Assembly (NCBI RefSeq): GCF_022179445.1
Contig: NZ_BPQU01000006.1
Coordinates: 124,001 to 188,000 of the forward strand
Length of the DNA stretch: 64,000 nucleotides
Source: Methylobacterium mesophilicum
GTDB lineage: Bacteria > Pseudomonadota > Alphaproteobacteria > Rhizobiales > Beijerinckiaceae
Direction: 5' to 3'
The notes beneath the pieces were generated by a model. That model was given only the letters and a program-made list of their open reading frames with translations. It made no database searches and was not told the origin of the DNA. A program made the position numbers and the translations under genes. This document shows, in pieces, positions 9,130 to 17,931 of the stretch (the stretch's first letter is position 1; each line of letters opens with the position of its first letter).

Positions 9130-9660
9130 ATGTCACGTCTCATGCATGACGCGGCCCCCCTGATCCTGACGCTCGCCTTCGACGAGCCGACTTTCGCGCG
9201 ATTCGACGGCGAGCGCCGACGCAACTTTCCGGAGGCCCTGAACTTCATTCCCGCTCATGCGACGCTGTTCCACCACCTGCCGGGGGACCGGGAGCGCGGC
9301 GTGATCGAGGCGGTGACGACGCTGGCCCGCACGGTTCCGGCCCCGGGAGTCGCCGTCACGGGTCTGCGCTTCACTGGCCGGGGCGTGGCCTACGTCCTCA
9401 AATCCGAGTCGTTGTCGCACTTCCGGGCGCGGCTGGCGAAGACGTTTGAGCCCTACCTCACCGCGCAGGACCGGCAGGGCTGGCGGCCGCACGTGACCGT
9501 GCAAAACAAGGTCACCCCCGACAAGGCCCGGGCGCTCCACGCCGACCTGGCGGCCGGCTTCGCGCCGTTCCACTTCACCGCGCCCGCGACGCGACTGTGG
9601 CGCTATCTCGGCGGTCCCTGGGAGCCCGTCGCCACGCTGGCCTTCGGGGAGAATGCCTGA
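9130..9660 (+). CDS. 2'-5' RNA ligase family (2H phosphoesterase) protein
   Basis: A 176-residue protein with the two histidine motifs of the 2H superfamily: HATL at residues 39-42 (in FIPAHATLFHHL) and HVTV near residue 122 (in WRPHVTVQNK). Such proteins act as 2'-5' RNA ligases or cyclic phosphodiesterases. It is close behind the radical SAM gene (15 bases) and before the PAP2 gene (31 bases), probably one transcript. Confidence 0.88.
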   Translation: MSRLMHDAAPLILTLAFDEPTFARFDGERRRNFPEALNFIPAHATLFHHLPGDRERGVIEAVTTLARTVPAPGVAVTGLRFTGRGVAYVLKSESLSHFRARLAKTFEPYLTAQDRQGWRPHVTVQNKVTPDKARALHADLAAGFAPFHFTAPATRLWRYLGGPWEPVATLAFGENA

Positions 9661-9691
9661 TGGTTCTCACGCTGACCGGCAGGGGAGCGCC

Positions 9692-10450
9692 ATGAGGGCG
9701 CCGGATGCCCTGCAGCGCAATCCCCTGACCGGACGCGCGATGTCGGTCTGGCTGCGCCTGCGGCTGAACGAGGTCGGGCCCCTCGTGGCTCTGCTTGGGG
9801 TCAGCATCCTCGGCTACGGCTTCTTCTACCTCGCCCACGAGGTCGGCGAAGGTTCGACCGCGGCCCTGGACCGCAAGATCCTGCTGGCCCTGCGCAATCC
9901 CGCCGACCTATCCGATCCGATCGGGCCGCCCTGGCTCGAAGAGACGATGCGCGACATCACCGGGCTCGGCAGCGTCTTCACGGTGCTGTTCCTGACCTGC
10001 GCGGTGGCGGCCTACCTGGCGGTTTCCGGACGCCGGCGGATCAGCGTGTTCGTGCTCGCCGCGGTCGGCAGCGGTGAGCTGATCTCGACGGTGCTGAAGC
10101 TGTTCTACCAGCGGCCCCGGCCGGACCTTGTCCCGCACGGCATGGAGGTGTTCACGGCGAGCTTCCCGAGCGGCCACGCCACCATGTCGGCCATCGCGTA
10201 CCTGACCCTGGCGACCCTGATCGCCCGGCTCGACCGCAATCGCAGCGCGAAGGCCCTGGTGCTTGGGCTCGGGGTCGGCCTGACGCTGCTGGTCGGGCTC
10301 AGCCGGATCTATCTCGGCGTGCACTGGCCGAGCGACGTACTGGCCGGCTGGTGCATCGGCGCGGCCTGGGCATCGCTGTGCTGGTTCGTCGCCCTCCAGC
10401 TTCAGCGGCGGGGCGAGGTGGAGGCGCCCGATCCCCCGCCGCCCGCCTGA
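9692..10450 (+). CDS. PAP2 family membrane phosphatase
   Basis: A 252-residue integral membrane protein with the three phosphatase motifs of the PAP2 family: KLFYQRPRPD, the PSGHA box (FPSGHATMSA) and SRIYLGVHWPSDVLAG. About six hydrophobic segments surround them. Such enzymes dephosphorylate lipid phosphates such as phosphatidic acid or undecaprenyl pyrophosphate on the outer face of the inner membrane. The start ATG 9692 is preferred over an upstream ATG because of the AGGGGAG site 6 bases before it. Confidence 0.9.
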   Translation: MRAPDALQRNPLTGRAMSVWLRLRLNEVGPLVALLGVSILGYGFFYLAHEVGEGSTAALDRKILLALRNPADLSDPIGPPWLEETMRDITGLGSVFTVLFLTCAVAAYLAVSGRRRISVFVLAAVGSGELISTVLKLFYQRPRPDLVPHGMEVFTASFPSGHATMSAIAYLTLATLIARLDRNRSAKALVLGLGVGLTLLVGLSRIYLGVHWPSDVLAGWCIGAAWASLCWFVALQLQRRGEVEAPDPPPPA

Positions 10451-10550
10451 CCGGGCGATTAAAGTAAACCGGAGGTTAAGGTGGGCCTCAGGGTGCCCTT
10501 GGGCCTGAATCGAGGTTGTCGGAACGACCGATAACCTGAGGACAGCGATC

Positions 10551-10919
10551 GTGATCGAGCGTCGCCAAACCGCCCGCCGCCGCGTCTGCCTGGGCGGACG
10601 CGTTCGGACCGCTGCCTTCCTGCCGGACACCGACTGCATCGTGCGCGACGTTTCCCTCGGCGGCGCCAGGATCGGCGTCCTGCCCAAGGTGACGCTGCCG
10701 GATTGCTTCGACCTGTTCATCCCGTGCCGCAACGAGACCCGCCGCGCCTGGGTGGCGTGGCGGGCGGGCACGATGATCGGCCTCGGTTTCGAGGCGACGC
10801 GGGCGGCGTCCGAGCCGGAGGTCGTCGCCCGTCGTCTGGCCGACAGCAAGTCGGAGGTCGCGCGTCTGCGCGCCGCGCTGCTGTCTGGAAACGACCGGGC
10901 ACCAGCCGGCGTTCACTGA
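10551..10919 (+). CDS. PilZ domain protein
   Basis: A 122-residue protein with the c-di-GMP binding marks of PilZ domains: an arginine cluster IERRQTARRRV at the N terminus (RxxxR) and DVSLGGARIG (D/NxSxxG) at residues 31-40. The start is GTG 10551 with GAGGA 8 bases upstream. A short helical tail follows the domain. Such single-domain proteins usually act as c-di-GMP adaptors controlling motility or polysaccharide; flagellar genes follow 1.4 kb downstream. Confidence 0.85.
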   Translation: MIERRQTARRRVCLGGRVRTAAFLPDTDCIVRDVSLGGARIGVLPKVTLPDCFDLFIPCRNETRRAWVAWRAGTMIGLGFEATRAASEPEVVARRLADSKSEVARLRAALLSGNDRAPAGVH

Positions 10920-11002
10920 CGGGACAGCGTCGATCGCGGACGTTCGTGCCACGCGGCGGCGATTCGGTGTCGTGACCAGGATTCAGCGAAACGGCGAGGC
11001 TC

Positions 11003-12301
11003 ATGGCGGACGACACCCGGCTCTCACGACGCACCCTCCTGGCCGCGGGAGGCGCCCTGGCTGGTGCCGGCCTCGGCAGCCCGGCCCAGGCGGCCCAGCC
11101 CGGCCCGGCGGTTCCGGCGGATACCGGGGCGGTCCAGGGCGGGCGCGTGATGTTCCCGAACTGGCGCGGCCCGGCCGATCGGCCGCCGGCACCGAGCCCG
11201 GCGCCGCAACCTCCGGGTCAGCGGGTCGGCTATTGCGTCGTCGGCCTCGGGCGTTTGAGCCTCGACGAGATCCTGCCGGCCTTCGGGGCTACCAAGCGCT
11301 CGCGGCTGGCCGCGGTGATGTCGGGCACCCCCGACAAGGCCAAGCTCGTGGCACGACAATACGGGCTGCCCGAGGATGCCGCCTACGGCTACGATGAGTG
11401 GGACCGGCTGAAGGCCAATGCCTCAATCCAGGCGGTCTACATCGTGACGCCCAACAGCGTGCACCGCGACAACGTCCTGGCCGCGGCGGCGGCCGGAAAG
11501 CAGGTGCTTTGCGAGAAGCCGATGGCGGTCGCGTCGCAGGAATGCCGCGACATGATCGCGGCCTGCAACCAAGCCAACGTCAAGCTGATGATCGCCTATC
11601 GCTGCCAGTACGAGCCCCATAACCGCGCGGTGATCAAGCTCGCCCGCTCAGGCGAGTTCGGCCGTCCCCGGATGATCCAGGCCTTCAACGGCCAGACCAG
11701 TGGGCTACCCGAGCAGTGGCGGCTCAAGAAGGCGCTCGCGGGCGGCGGCTCGCTGCCGGATATCGGGCTCTACTGCCTCAACACCACCCGGGCCGTCCTC
11801 GGTGAGGAGCCCGACCTGATCCAGGCCCAGATCCACTCCCCGCCCGACGACCCGAAGTTCCGCGAGGTCGAGGAGACGGTGACCTTCACGATGCGTTTCC
11901 CGTCCGGGGTGATCGCGCAATGCACGTCGAGCTACGGCGTGTACGAGGCCCGCAGCCTGATGCTGCACACCGGCGGCGCCACGGTCGATCTGCAGAACGC
12001 CTTCGCGTACGAGGGCCAGCGCCTGTTCGTGTCCCACCGCGACGGCAAGAACGGCGCCCGCGACGAGAAGGTCCTGAGCCCCAAGAACCAGTTCGCCCTC
12101 GAGATGGACCACTTCTCCCGATGCATCCAGGAGAACCTGCGGCCCCGCACCCCCGGCGAGGAGGGGTTGCAGGACCAGGTGCTGATGGAGGCGATCTACG
12201 AGGCCGCGCGCACCGGTGCGCCGGTGAAGGTCGGGCCCCCCGCGGGGGCCGCCTCCGGCCTCGACGTGACCCGCGGGCCGGAGCCGGAGGAGCCGAGCTG
12301 A
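11003..12301 (+). CDS. Tat-exported Gfo/Idh/MocA family oxidoreductase
   Basis: A 432-residue protein with a twin-arginine signal (LSRRTLLAAGGALAG, Arg9-Arg10, then a hydrophobic stretch and AQA). After a Pro-rich linker the Rossmann domain starts at YCVVGLGRLSLDEILPAF, followed by the family hallmark CEKPM (residues 170-174) and the C-terminal GFO_IDH_MocA beta domain. The export signal with a nucleotide-binding fold is the arrangement of Zymomonas glucose-fructose oxidoreductase, which carries a tightly bound NADP to the periplasm folded. The sugar substrate here is not known. Confidence 0.88.
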   Translation: MADDTRLSRRTLLAAGGALAGAGLGSPAQAAQPGPAVPADTGAVQGGRVMFPNWRGPADRPPAPSPAPQPPGQRVGYCVVGLGRLSLDEILPAFGATKRSRLAAVMSGTPDKAKLVARQYGLPEDAAYGYDEWDRLKANASIQAVYIVTPNSVHRDNVLAAAAAGKQVLCEKPMAVASQECRDMIAACNQANVKLMIAYRCQYEPHNRAVIKLARSGEFGRPRMIQAFNGQTSGLPEQWRLKKALAGGGSLPDIGLYCLNTTRAVLGEEPDLIQAQIHSPPDDPKFREVEETVTFTMRFPSGVIAQCTSSYGVYEARSLMLHTGGATVDLQNAFAYEGQRLFVSHRDGKNGARDEKVLSPKNQFALEMDHFSRCIQENLRPRTPGEEGLQDQVLMEAIYEAARTGAPVKVGPPAGAASGLDVTRGPEPEEPS

Positions 12302-12307
12302 GCGCGT

Positions 12308-13054
12308 TCAGAACGGCAGCAGGATATCCACGATCTGCTGGCCGTAACGGGGCTGCTGCACGTCGGTGATCTGGCCGCGGCCGCCATAGGCGATGCGGGC
12401 CTGGGCGATCTTGGTCGAGTCGATGGTGTTGTCGGACTCGATGTCCTCCGGCCGGACCACGCCGGCCACCACCATCTCGCGGACCTCGAAGTTGACGCGG
12501 ATTTCCTGCTTGCCCTCGACCACCAGGTTGCCGTTGGGCAGCACCTGCGTGACCACCGCGGCGACGTTGGTGGTCACGGTCTCGGCCCGCTGGACCGAGC
12601 CGGCGCCGTCGTTGGCCGTGGCCGAGGTGGCGGCGAGCAGCGCGGTGCTGCCGACGCCGAAGGACTTGCCGACGGCGTTGTTCTCCAGCCCCAGGGCGTT
12701 CGGCAGGCCGAAGCTCTCGGTGTTGGCCCGGGACCGCTTGGTCTCGTTGTTGATGTTGGCCTTGTCGGTGACGTTGACCTTCACGGTCAGCAGGTCGCCG
12801 AGCCGGGCCGCGCGCTGATCCTTGAAGAACGCCCGGGAGCCGGTGCGCCAGAGCGAGTTCGGCGCGTAGGAGACCGGCTGCACGTCGGGCATCGGCATCC
12901 GGACCGGCTTGTAGCCCGGCTGGGTGGTCGGATCCTCGATCGCCGACAGCGCCGGGGTGGCGCCGACCTGGGACAGCCGGTCGGCTGTGTTGCAGGCCCC
13001 AAGGCCGGCAAACAGCACGGCGACGAGCGGGGTCAGGGCAAGGCGGCTGGTCAT
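12308..13054 (-). CDS. flgH: Flagellar L-ring protein FlgH
   Basis: A 248-residue lipoprotein. The N terminus MTSRLALTPLVAVLFAGLGACN is a lipoprotein signal with the lipobox GLGAC. The FlgH domain follows: SLWRTGSRAFFKDQRAARLGDLLTVKV, and the C-terminal part with NGNLVVEGKQEIRVNFEVREMVVAGVVRPEDI, typical of the outer-membrane bushing of the flagellar rod. Last gene of the minus-strand operon flgF-flgG-flgA-flgH; 31 bases separate it from flgA. Confidence 0.96.
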   Translation of the reverse strand: MTSRLALTPLVAVLFAGLGACNTADRLSQVGATPALSAIEDPTTQPGYKPVRMPMPDVQPVSYAPNSLWRTGSRAFFKDQRAARLGDLLTVKVNVTDKANINNETKRSRANTESFGLPNALGLENNAVGKSFGVGSTALLAATSATANDGAGSVQRAETVTTNVAAVVTQVLPNGNLVVEGKQEIRVNFEVREMVVAGVVRPEDIESDNTIDSTKIAQARIAYGGRGQITDVQQPRYGQQIVDILLPF

Positions 13055-13085
13055 CGGGAAACTCGTTGACGCATCGGATGGGCGA

Positions 13086-14237
13086 TCAGCGCAGGGACGC
13101 CGTCGCCTGGACTTGCGGGGCCGCGGCGGCCTGCTGAGCCGTGGGGGCGGGGCCGACCGAGACCCGGCCGGGGCCGATCACGGTGGCCTGGAGGACCTTC
13201 TTCGAGGCCACGTTCACGACGTTGACGACCGCGCCCATCCGACCGGCCTCGTTGGCGAGCCCCCGCATCGACAGGCTGACGCTGGCGGTCTCGTACACGA
13301 TGGTCACGCTCTCGCCCCGGGCGACCAGCTCCGGCAGGGCGGTGTCGGAGACCCGCAGTACCGTGCCGGCCGGCAACGCGTGCTGGGCGACCTCACCCAG
13401 GACCGTCGCGGCGCCGGCCTGCGCGTCGGCCGCGACCATCTCGCGGGGGCGGCGCTCGACGACGAGGTCGCCGTCTCGCACCGGATCGCCCCGGTTGAGC
13501 GATCGGGTCAGCACCGCCACCTCGCGCAGTTCGACCACCACGCCCGAGACCCGGAGCGAAGCCTGCCGCTCACCGAGGCTGACGAGCCCCGTGACCCGGC
13601 GGGAGCGCGGATCGTAGGTCAGGTCGAGGGCCGTGGCCTGTCCGGCGAGGTCGACCGGCGCCAGCAGGGTCGGGCCGTCGCCGTCAAAGCGGACGGCCAC
13701 GCTGTGTGGATCGAGGCCGTAGCCCGTCTCCAGGGCGCGCTTGAGCGCGGCCTCCAGATCCGGCGGTCCCAGACGTCGCGCGGCGCGCTGCACGGCGATC
13801 TGCATCCGGCCACCGGTCTCCAGGCCGGTCAGGCCCAGGGCGGCGGCGGCCTCGACGATGCGGCGGGTCTGGATCGTGCCGGTGGCGCCCAGCGCAGGCG
13901 AGCGGAACAACGGCCGCGCGGCGAGCGCGTCCGGCGCACCCTCGACGAGGTCGGACAGGGCGAGCACGTCGCCACGGGCGGTCACGTCGCCGCGCAGGCG
14001 CGGCTGCGCCTTCTGAGACTCGCTCTGCGGCGGTACGGTCTGGGCCATCGCCGGGATCGCCAGGGCGCCGATCGCCGCGAAGGTCAGGAAGGCGAGCGCC
14101 GCGCGCATCAGAACCGCGGCGCCGGGGAGCGCCACCCGCGGGCGGGCCCGGCGGACGATCGGGCTGAGGTCGCTCTCGTCCGTCGCCGTGCTGACGAGGG
14201 GCAGGTCGGCAAGATCGATCTGGGAGCCGGCATACAT
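13086..14237 (-). CDS. flgA: Flagellar P-ring assembly chaperone FlgA
   Basis: A 383-residue protein whose C-terminal half carries the FlgA SAF-like domain (VLTRSLNRGDPVRDGDLVVERRPREM, ALPAGTVLRVSDT, YETASVSLSMRGLANEAGRMG). It helps FlgI assemble into the P-ring in the periplasm. A normal signal peptide (MRAALAFLTFAAIGALAIPAMA) starts only at residue 44 (ATG 14108). The 43 codons before it have the same strong G/C third-position bias as the rest and bring the gene to 34 bases from flgG, which favours the long start; however, no good ribosome-binding site is seen for either, and the short form would be an ordinary secreted FlgA. Confidence 0.9.
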   Translation of the reverse strand: MYAGSQIDLADLPLVSTATDESDLSPIVRRARPRVALPGAAVLMRAALAFLTFAAIGALAIPAMAQTVPPQSESQKAQPRLRGDVTARGDVLALSDLVEGAPDALAARPLFRSPALGATGTIQTRRIVEAAAALGLTGLETGGRMQIAVQRAARRLGPPDLEAALKRALETGYGLDPHSVAVRFDGDGPTLLAPVDLAGQATALDLTYDPRSRRVTGLVSLGERQASLRVSGVVVELREVAVLTRSLNRGDPVRDGDLVVERRPREMVAADAQAGAATVLGEVAQHALPAGTVLRVSDTALPELVARGESVTIVYETASVSLSMRGLANEAGRMGAVVNVVNVASKKVLQATVIGPGRVSVGPAPTAQQAAAAPQVQATASLR

Positions 14238-14271
14238 GATCGGAGACCTGAAGTGAGGGCAGGACGCGCGG

Positions 14272-15063
<792 letters not shown>

Positions 15064-15077
15064 CGGTCGAGCCCCCC

Positions 15078-15818
15078 TTACGCGACGTCGGCGAGGCGGC
15101 GGATCGCCGTGCCCCGCAGGTCGTCGAGCCGGCTGATCATGCTCGACACCATGGCGTAGGAGCGGTTCACGTCCATCAGCCGGGTCATCTCGATCACCGG
15201 GCGCACGTTCGAACGCTCCAGCGCGCCGGATTCCAGGCGACCGTCGAGCCCGGCCGCGCGCGCCGGCTCGGGCGACGCGTAGAGGTTGCCGCCCTCGTTG
15301 GTGAGCCGCTGCGGGTTGGCGAAGGTGACGAGCTTGATTTTGCCGCGGATGCCGAGGTTGGTCGACACGGTGCCGTCGAGGCCGATCGTCAGCCCGGTCT
15401 CCTGCTGGTTGATGGTGATCGGCCCGCCGTCGCCGACGACCTTGTAGCCGTCGCTGGTCACCAGCGCGCCGGTCGGGTCGATCTCGAAGGCGCCGTTGCG
15501 GGTGTAGCGCTCGCCCTGCGGCGACTGCACCGCGATGAAGGCCGAGCCCTTCACGGCGACGTTGAGCGGGTTGCCGGTCTGCTCGATCGGCCCCTGCCCC
15601 AGGTCCAGGGTCGTGCCCTGGTCGATGACGTAGGAAAGGCGCCTATCGGGGCGGGCGAACGAATCCGCGCTCGCCACCGGCATCAGGTATTCCTGGAACC
15701 GCGTGCTCCGGCCCTTGAAGCCGGTGGTCGAGACGTTCGCCATGTTGTTGGAGATGACGTCCAGCTCGCGCTGAAGCGCCACTTGGCTCGACACGCCGAC
15801 GAAGAGGGCATTCTGCAT
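15078..15818 (-). CDS. flgF: Flagellar proximal rod protein FlgF
   Basis: A 246-residue axial protein starting at ATG 15818 (MQNALFVGVSSQVALQRELD), with VISNNMANVSTTGFKGR near residue 30 and the C-terminal helix RPVIEMTRLMDVNRSYAMV. The absence of the FlgG-type ATGM opening and the shorter length fit FlgF. First gene of the operon; its promoter must lie in the 257-base divergent region shared with fliL, which contains a CtrA-type box. Confidence 0.94.
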   Translation of the reverse strand: MQNALFVGVSSQVALQRELDVISNNMANVSTTGFKGRSTRFQEYLMPVASADSFARPDRRLSYVIDQGTTLDLGQGPIEQTGNPLNVAVKGSAFIAVQSPQGERYTRNGAFEIDPTGALVTSDGYKVVGDGGPITINQQETGLTIGLDGTVSTNLGIRGKIKLVTFANPQRLTNEGGNLYASPEPARAAGLDGRLESGALERSNVRPVIEMTRLMDVNRSYAMVSSMISRLDDLRGTAIRRLADVA

Positions 15819-15996
15819 CGTGGACTCTGACACTCGCGTGCCGCGGTGGCGGCAACGATCCATTCAGCATCCGCTGTGCCAACGTCCGAAAAGACAAATT
15901 TGCTTGCAAGTGGAGCGATTTGCGCGAGGCGTCGGTAACCACCCGGATAGGTCGGGGCTGCGCCGCGGCAATCCTGGCCCGGCAGGATTTGCCCGC

Positions 15997-16012
15997 TTAA
16001 CGACGCGTTAAC
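15997..16012. promoter_or_regulatory. CtrA-type binding site (TTAA-N7-TTAAC)
   Basis: The sequence TTAACGACGCGTTAAC matches the full CtrA consensus TTAA-N7-TTAAC without mismatch and is also nearly palindromic (TTAACG-ACG-CGTTAA). It lies 178 bases before flgF and 64 bases before fliL, in the only upstream region of both flagellar operons. CtrA controls flagellar genes in many alphaproteobacteria. In a genome this GC-rich two TTAA words at the exact spacing are unlikely by chance. Binding itself is inferred. Confidence 0.65.
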
Positions 16013-16075
16013 CGTAATGCTCCGATATCCGGTCATACCCGGCACGCGGATATCCGCGAGAGAGTATTATTTCCC

Positions 16076-16642
16076 ATGGCCAAGACGCCCAAAAAGGCCG
16101 CCGAAGAGGGCGAAGCCGGTGCCGACGCCGCGCCGAAGGGCAAGAAGAAGCTCATCATGATCGGGGCGGCCGCGTTGCTGGTCGTCGTCGTCGGCGGCGG
16201 TGCCTTCATGATGATGGGTCATGGCGGCGGCGGTGAGGACAAGGAGGCTGCCGCGGGCGGCGGGCATGGTGGTGGTCACGGCGGCGGGCATGGTGACGCC
16301 GCCAAGGGCGTCGGCCCGGACGGCAAGAAGCCGATCGTGTTCGTCGAGATGCGCGAGATGCTGCTGAACCTCAGCCCCGACGCGCCGCAGGATAAGGCCA
16401 AGTACGCAAAGCTGCGGCTCGCCCTGGAACTCAAGGATGCCGGGGTCGAGGACGAGGTGAAGCCCCTGATGCCGCGCATCGAGGACACCCTGCAGGTCTA
16501 CATGCGCGAGCTGCGCGCGAGTGATCTCACCGGGTCGGTCGGGCTCTACCGGCTGCGCGAGGAGTTGCTGCGGCGCGTGAACGTCGCCGTCTATCCCGCC
16601 AAGGTCGAGGCGGTGCTGTTCAAGGACGTGATCGTCCAGTGA
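16076..16642 (+). CDS. fliL: Flagellar basal body protein FliL
   Basis: A 188-residue protein: a lysine-rich cytoplasmic N terminus, one membrane span (residues about 26-45, LIMIGAAALLVVVVGGGAFM), then a linker with repeated GGGH units (residues about 62-73) and the periplasmic FliL domain (VFVEMREMLLNLSPD ... LTGSVGLYRLREELLRRVNVAVYPAKVEAVLFKDVIVQ). FliL surrounds the stator units and supports torque. It starts the plus-strand flagellar operon. Confidence 0.93.
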   Translation: MAKTPKKAAEEGEAGADAAPKGKKKLIMIGAAALLVVVVGGGAFMMMGHGGGGEDKEAAAGGGHGGGHGGGHGDAAKGVGPDGKKPIVFVEMREMLLNLSPDAPQDKAKYAKLRLALELKDAGVEDEVKPLMPRIEDTLQVYMRELRASDLTGSVGLYRLREELLRRVNVAVYPAKVEAVLFKDVIVQ

Positions 16643-16697
16643 CCCAGCCGAAGACCCCGTCGGTCGCCACCAACCAGGCCTTGAGCGGACGCGCCTG

Positions 16698-17912
16698 ATG
16701 GAACCCGAGGACGAACTTCCCGAAGACGATTGGTCGGCCGCCCTTCTGGAGCAGGGTGCCGAGGGCGGCGACACGTCGCTCGCCGAGGAATGGGGCGCGG
16801 CGCTCGCCGAGCAGGGCACCACGCGCAACGCCGGAGACGTCGCCGCCGAATGGGCGACGATGATCGAGGACGGGGAGAGCGACAACCTCCCCGAACTCGC
16901 CGGCAACGACCGGGTGCTGAACCAGGACGAGATCGACGGCGTCCTCGGCTTCTCCATGCGCGAGCTCTCGGCCTCAGGGGCCGGGGGCGTTCAGGCCATC
17001 GTCGATTCGGGCGTCGTCCAGTACGAACGCCTGCCGATGCTGGAGATCGTCTTCGACCGGATGATCCGGTTGCTGTCGACATCGCTGCGCAATCTGTTCC
17101 AGGACAACGTCGAGGTGACGCTGGACAACATCACCTCGGTGCGCTTCGGCGACTATCTCAACGCGATCCCGCTCCCGACCCTGCTGGGCGTGTTCCGCGC
17201 CGAGCAATGGGAGAATTCCGGCCTCGTTACGGTCGATTCGAACCTCGCCTACGCGACCTTCGACCTGCTGCTCGGGGGCAAGCGCGGCGGCTCGTCGAGC
17301 CGTCTCGACGGACGGCCGTTCACGTCGATCGAGATGACGCTGGTGCGCCGCCTCGTGGAGATCGTGCTCGGCGACCTGGAGATGTCGTTTCAGCCGCTTT
17401 CGCCGGTGACCTTCGGCATCGACCGGATCGAGACCAACCCCCGCTTCGCCACCATCACCCGCCCCGGCAACGCCGCGATCCTGATCAGCCTGCGCCTCGA
17501 CGTCGACGGGCGTGGCGGCATGCTGCAGATCCTGTTCCCCTACGCGACCATCGAGCCGATCCGGGAACTGCTGACCCAGAGCTTTATGGGCGAGAAGCTC
17601 GGCCGAGACCATGTTTGGGAGGGCCACCTCGCCACAGAGATCTGGCAGGCCGACGTCACGATGGAGGCGGTCCTCCATGAGATGATGCTGCCGCTCAAGC
17701 AGGTGATGCGCCTCAAGGTCGGCGACACCCTGATGTTCGACGCCAAGCCCTCCGACCTGATCGCGGTGCGGTGCGGCGACTGGGCCCTGACACAGGGGCG
17801 GATCGGCCAGGTCGACGGCAACATCGCTGTGCAGGTCACCCGACCCCTGCGCCGCTCGCGCACGACCATCCAGGCCTACGAGGCCTCGATGAACAGCCAC
17901 ACAGACGTCTAG
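16698..17912 (+). CDS. fliM: Flagellar motor switch protein FliM with an N-terminal repeat extension
   Basis: A 404-residue protein; usual FliM is about 330. The conserved opening seen at the N terminus of other FliM proteins (LSQDEIDALL) appears here only at residues 75-84 as NQDEIDGVLG. The preceding 70 residues are acidic and hold three related decapeptides starting at 11, 31 and 51 (DWSAALLEQG, EWGAALAEQG, EWATMIEDGE), exactly 20 residues apart. After residue 100 the CheC-like middle domain and the C-terminal SpoA domain (LKVGDTLMFDAKPSDLIAVRCGD) are normal. It forms the C-ring and binds CheY-P. Confidence 0.95.
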   Translation: MEPEDELPEDDWSAALLEQGAEGGDTSLAEEWGAALAEQGTTRNAGDVAAEWATMIEDGESDNLPELAGNDRVLNQDEIDGVLGFSMRELSASGAGGVQAIVDSGVVQYERLPMLEIVFDRMIRLLSTSLRNLFQDNVEVTLDNITSVRFGDYLNAIPLPTLLGVFRAEQWENSGLVTVDSNLAYATFDLLLGGKRGGSSSRLDGRPFTSIEMTLVRRLVEIVLGDLEMSFQPLSPVTFGIDRIETNPRFATITRPGNAAILISLRLDVDGRGGMLQILFPYATIEPIRELLTQSFMGEKLGRDHVWEGHLATEIWQADVTMEAVLHEMMLPLKQVMRLKVGDTLMFDAKPSDLIAVRCGDWALTQGRIGQVDGNIAVQVTRPLRRSRTTIQAYEASMNSHTDV

Positions 17913-17931
17913 CGTGCGATAGGTCCGGATC

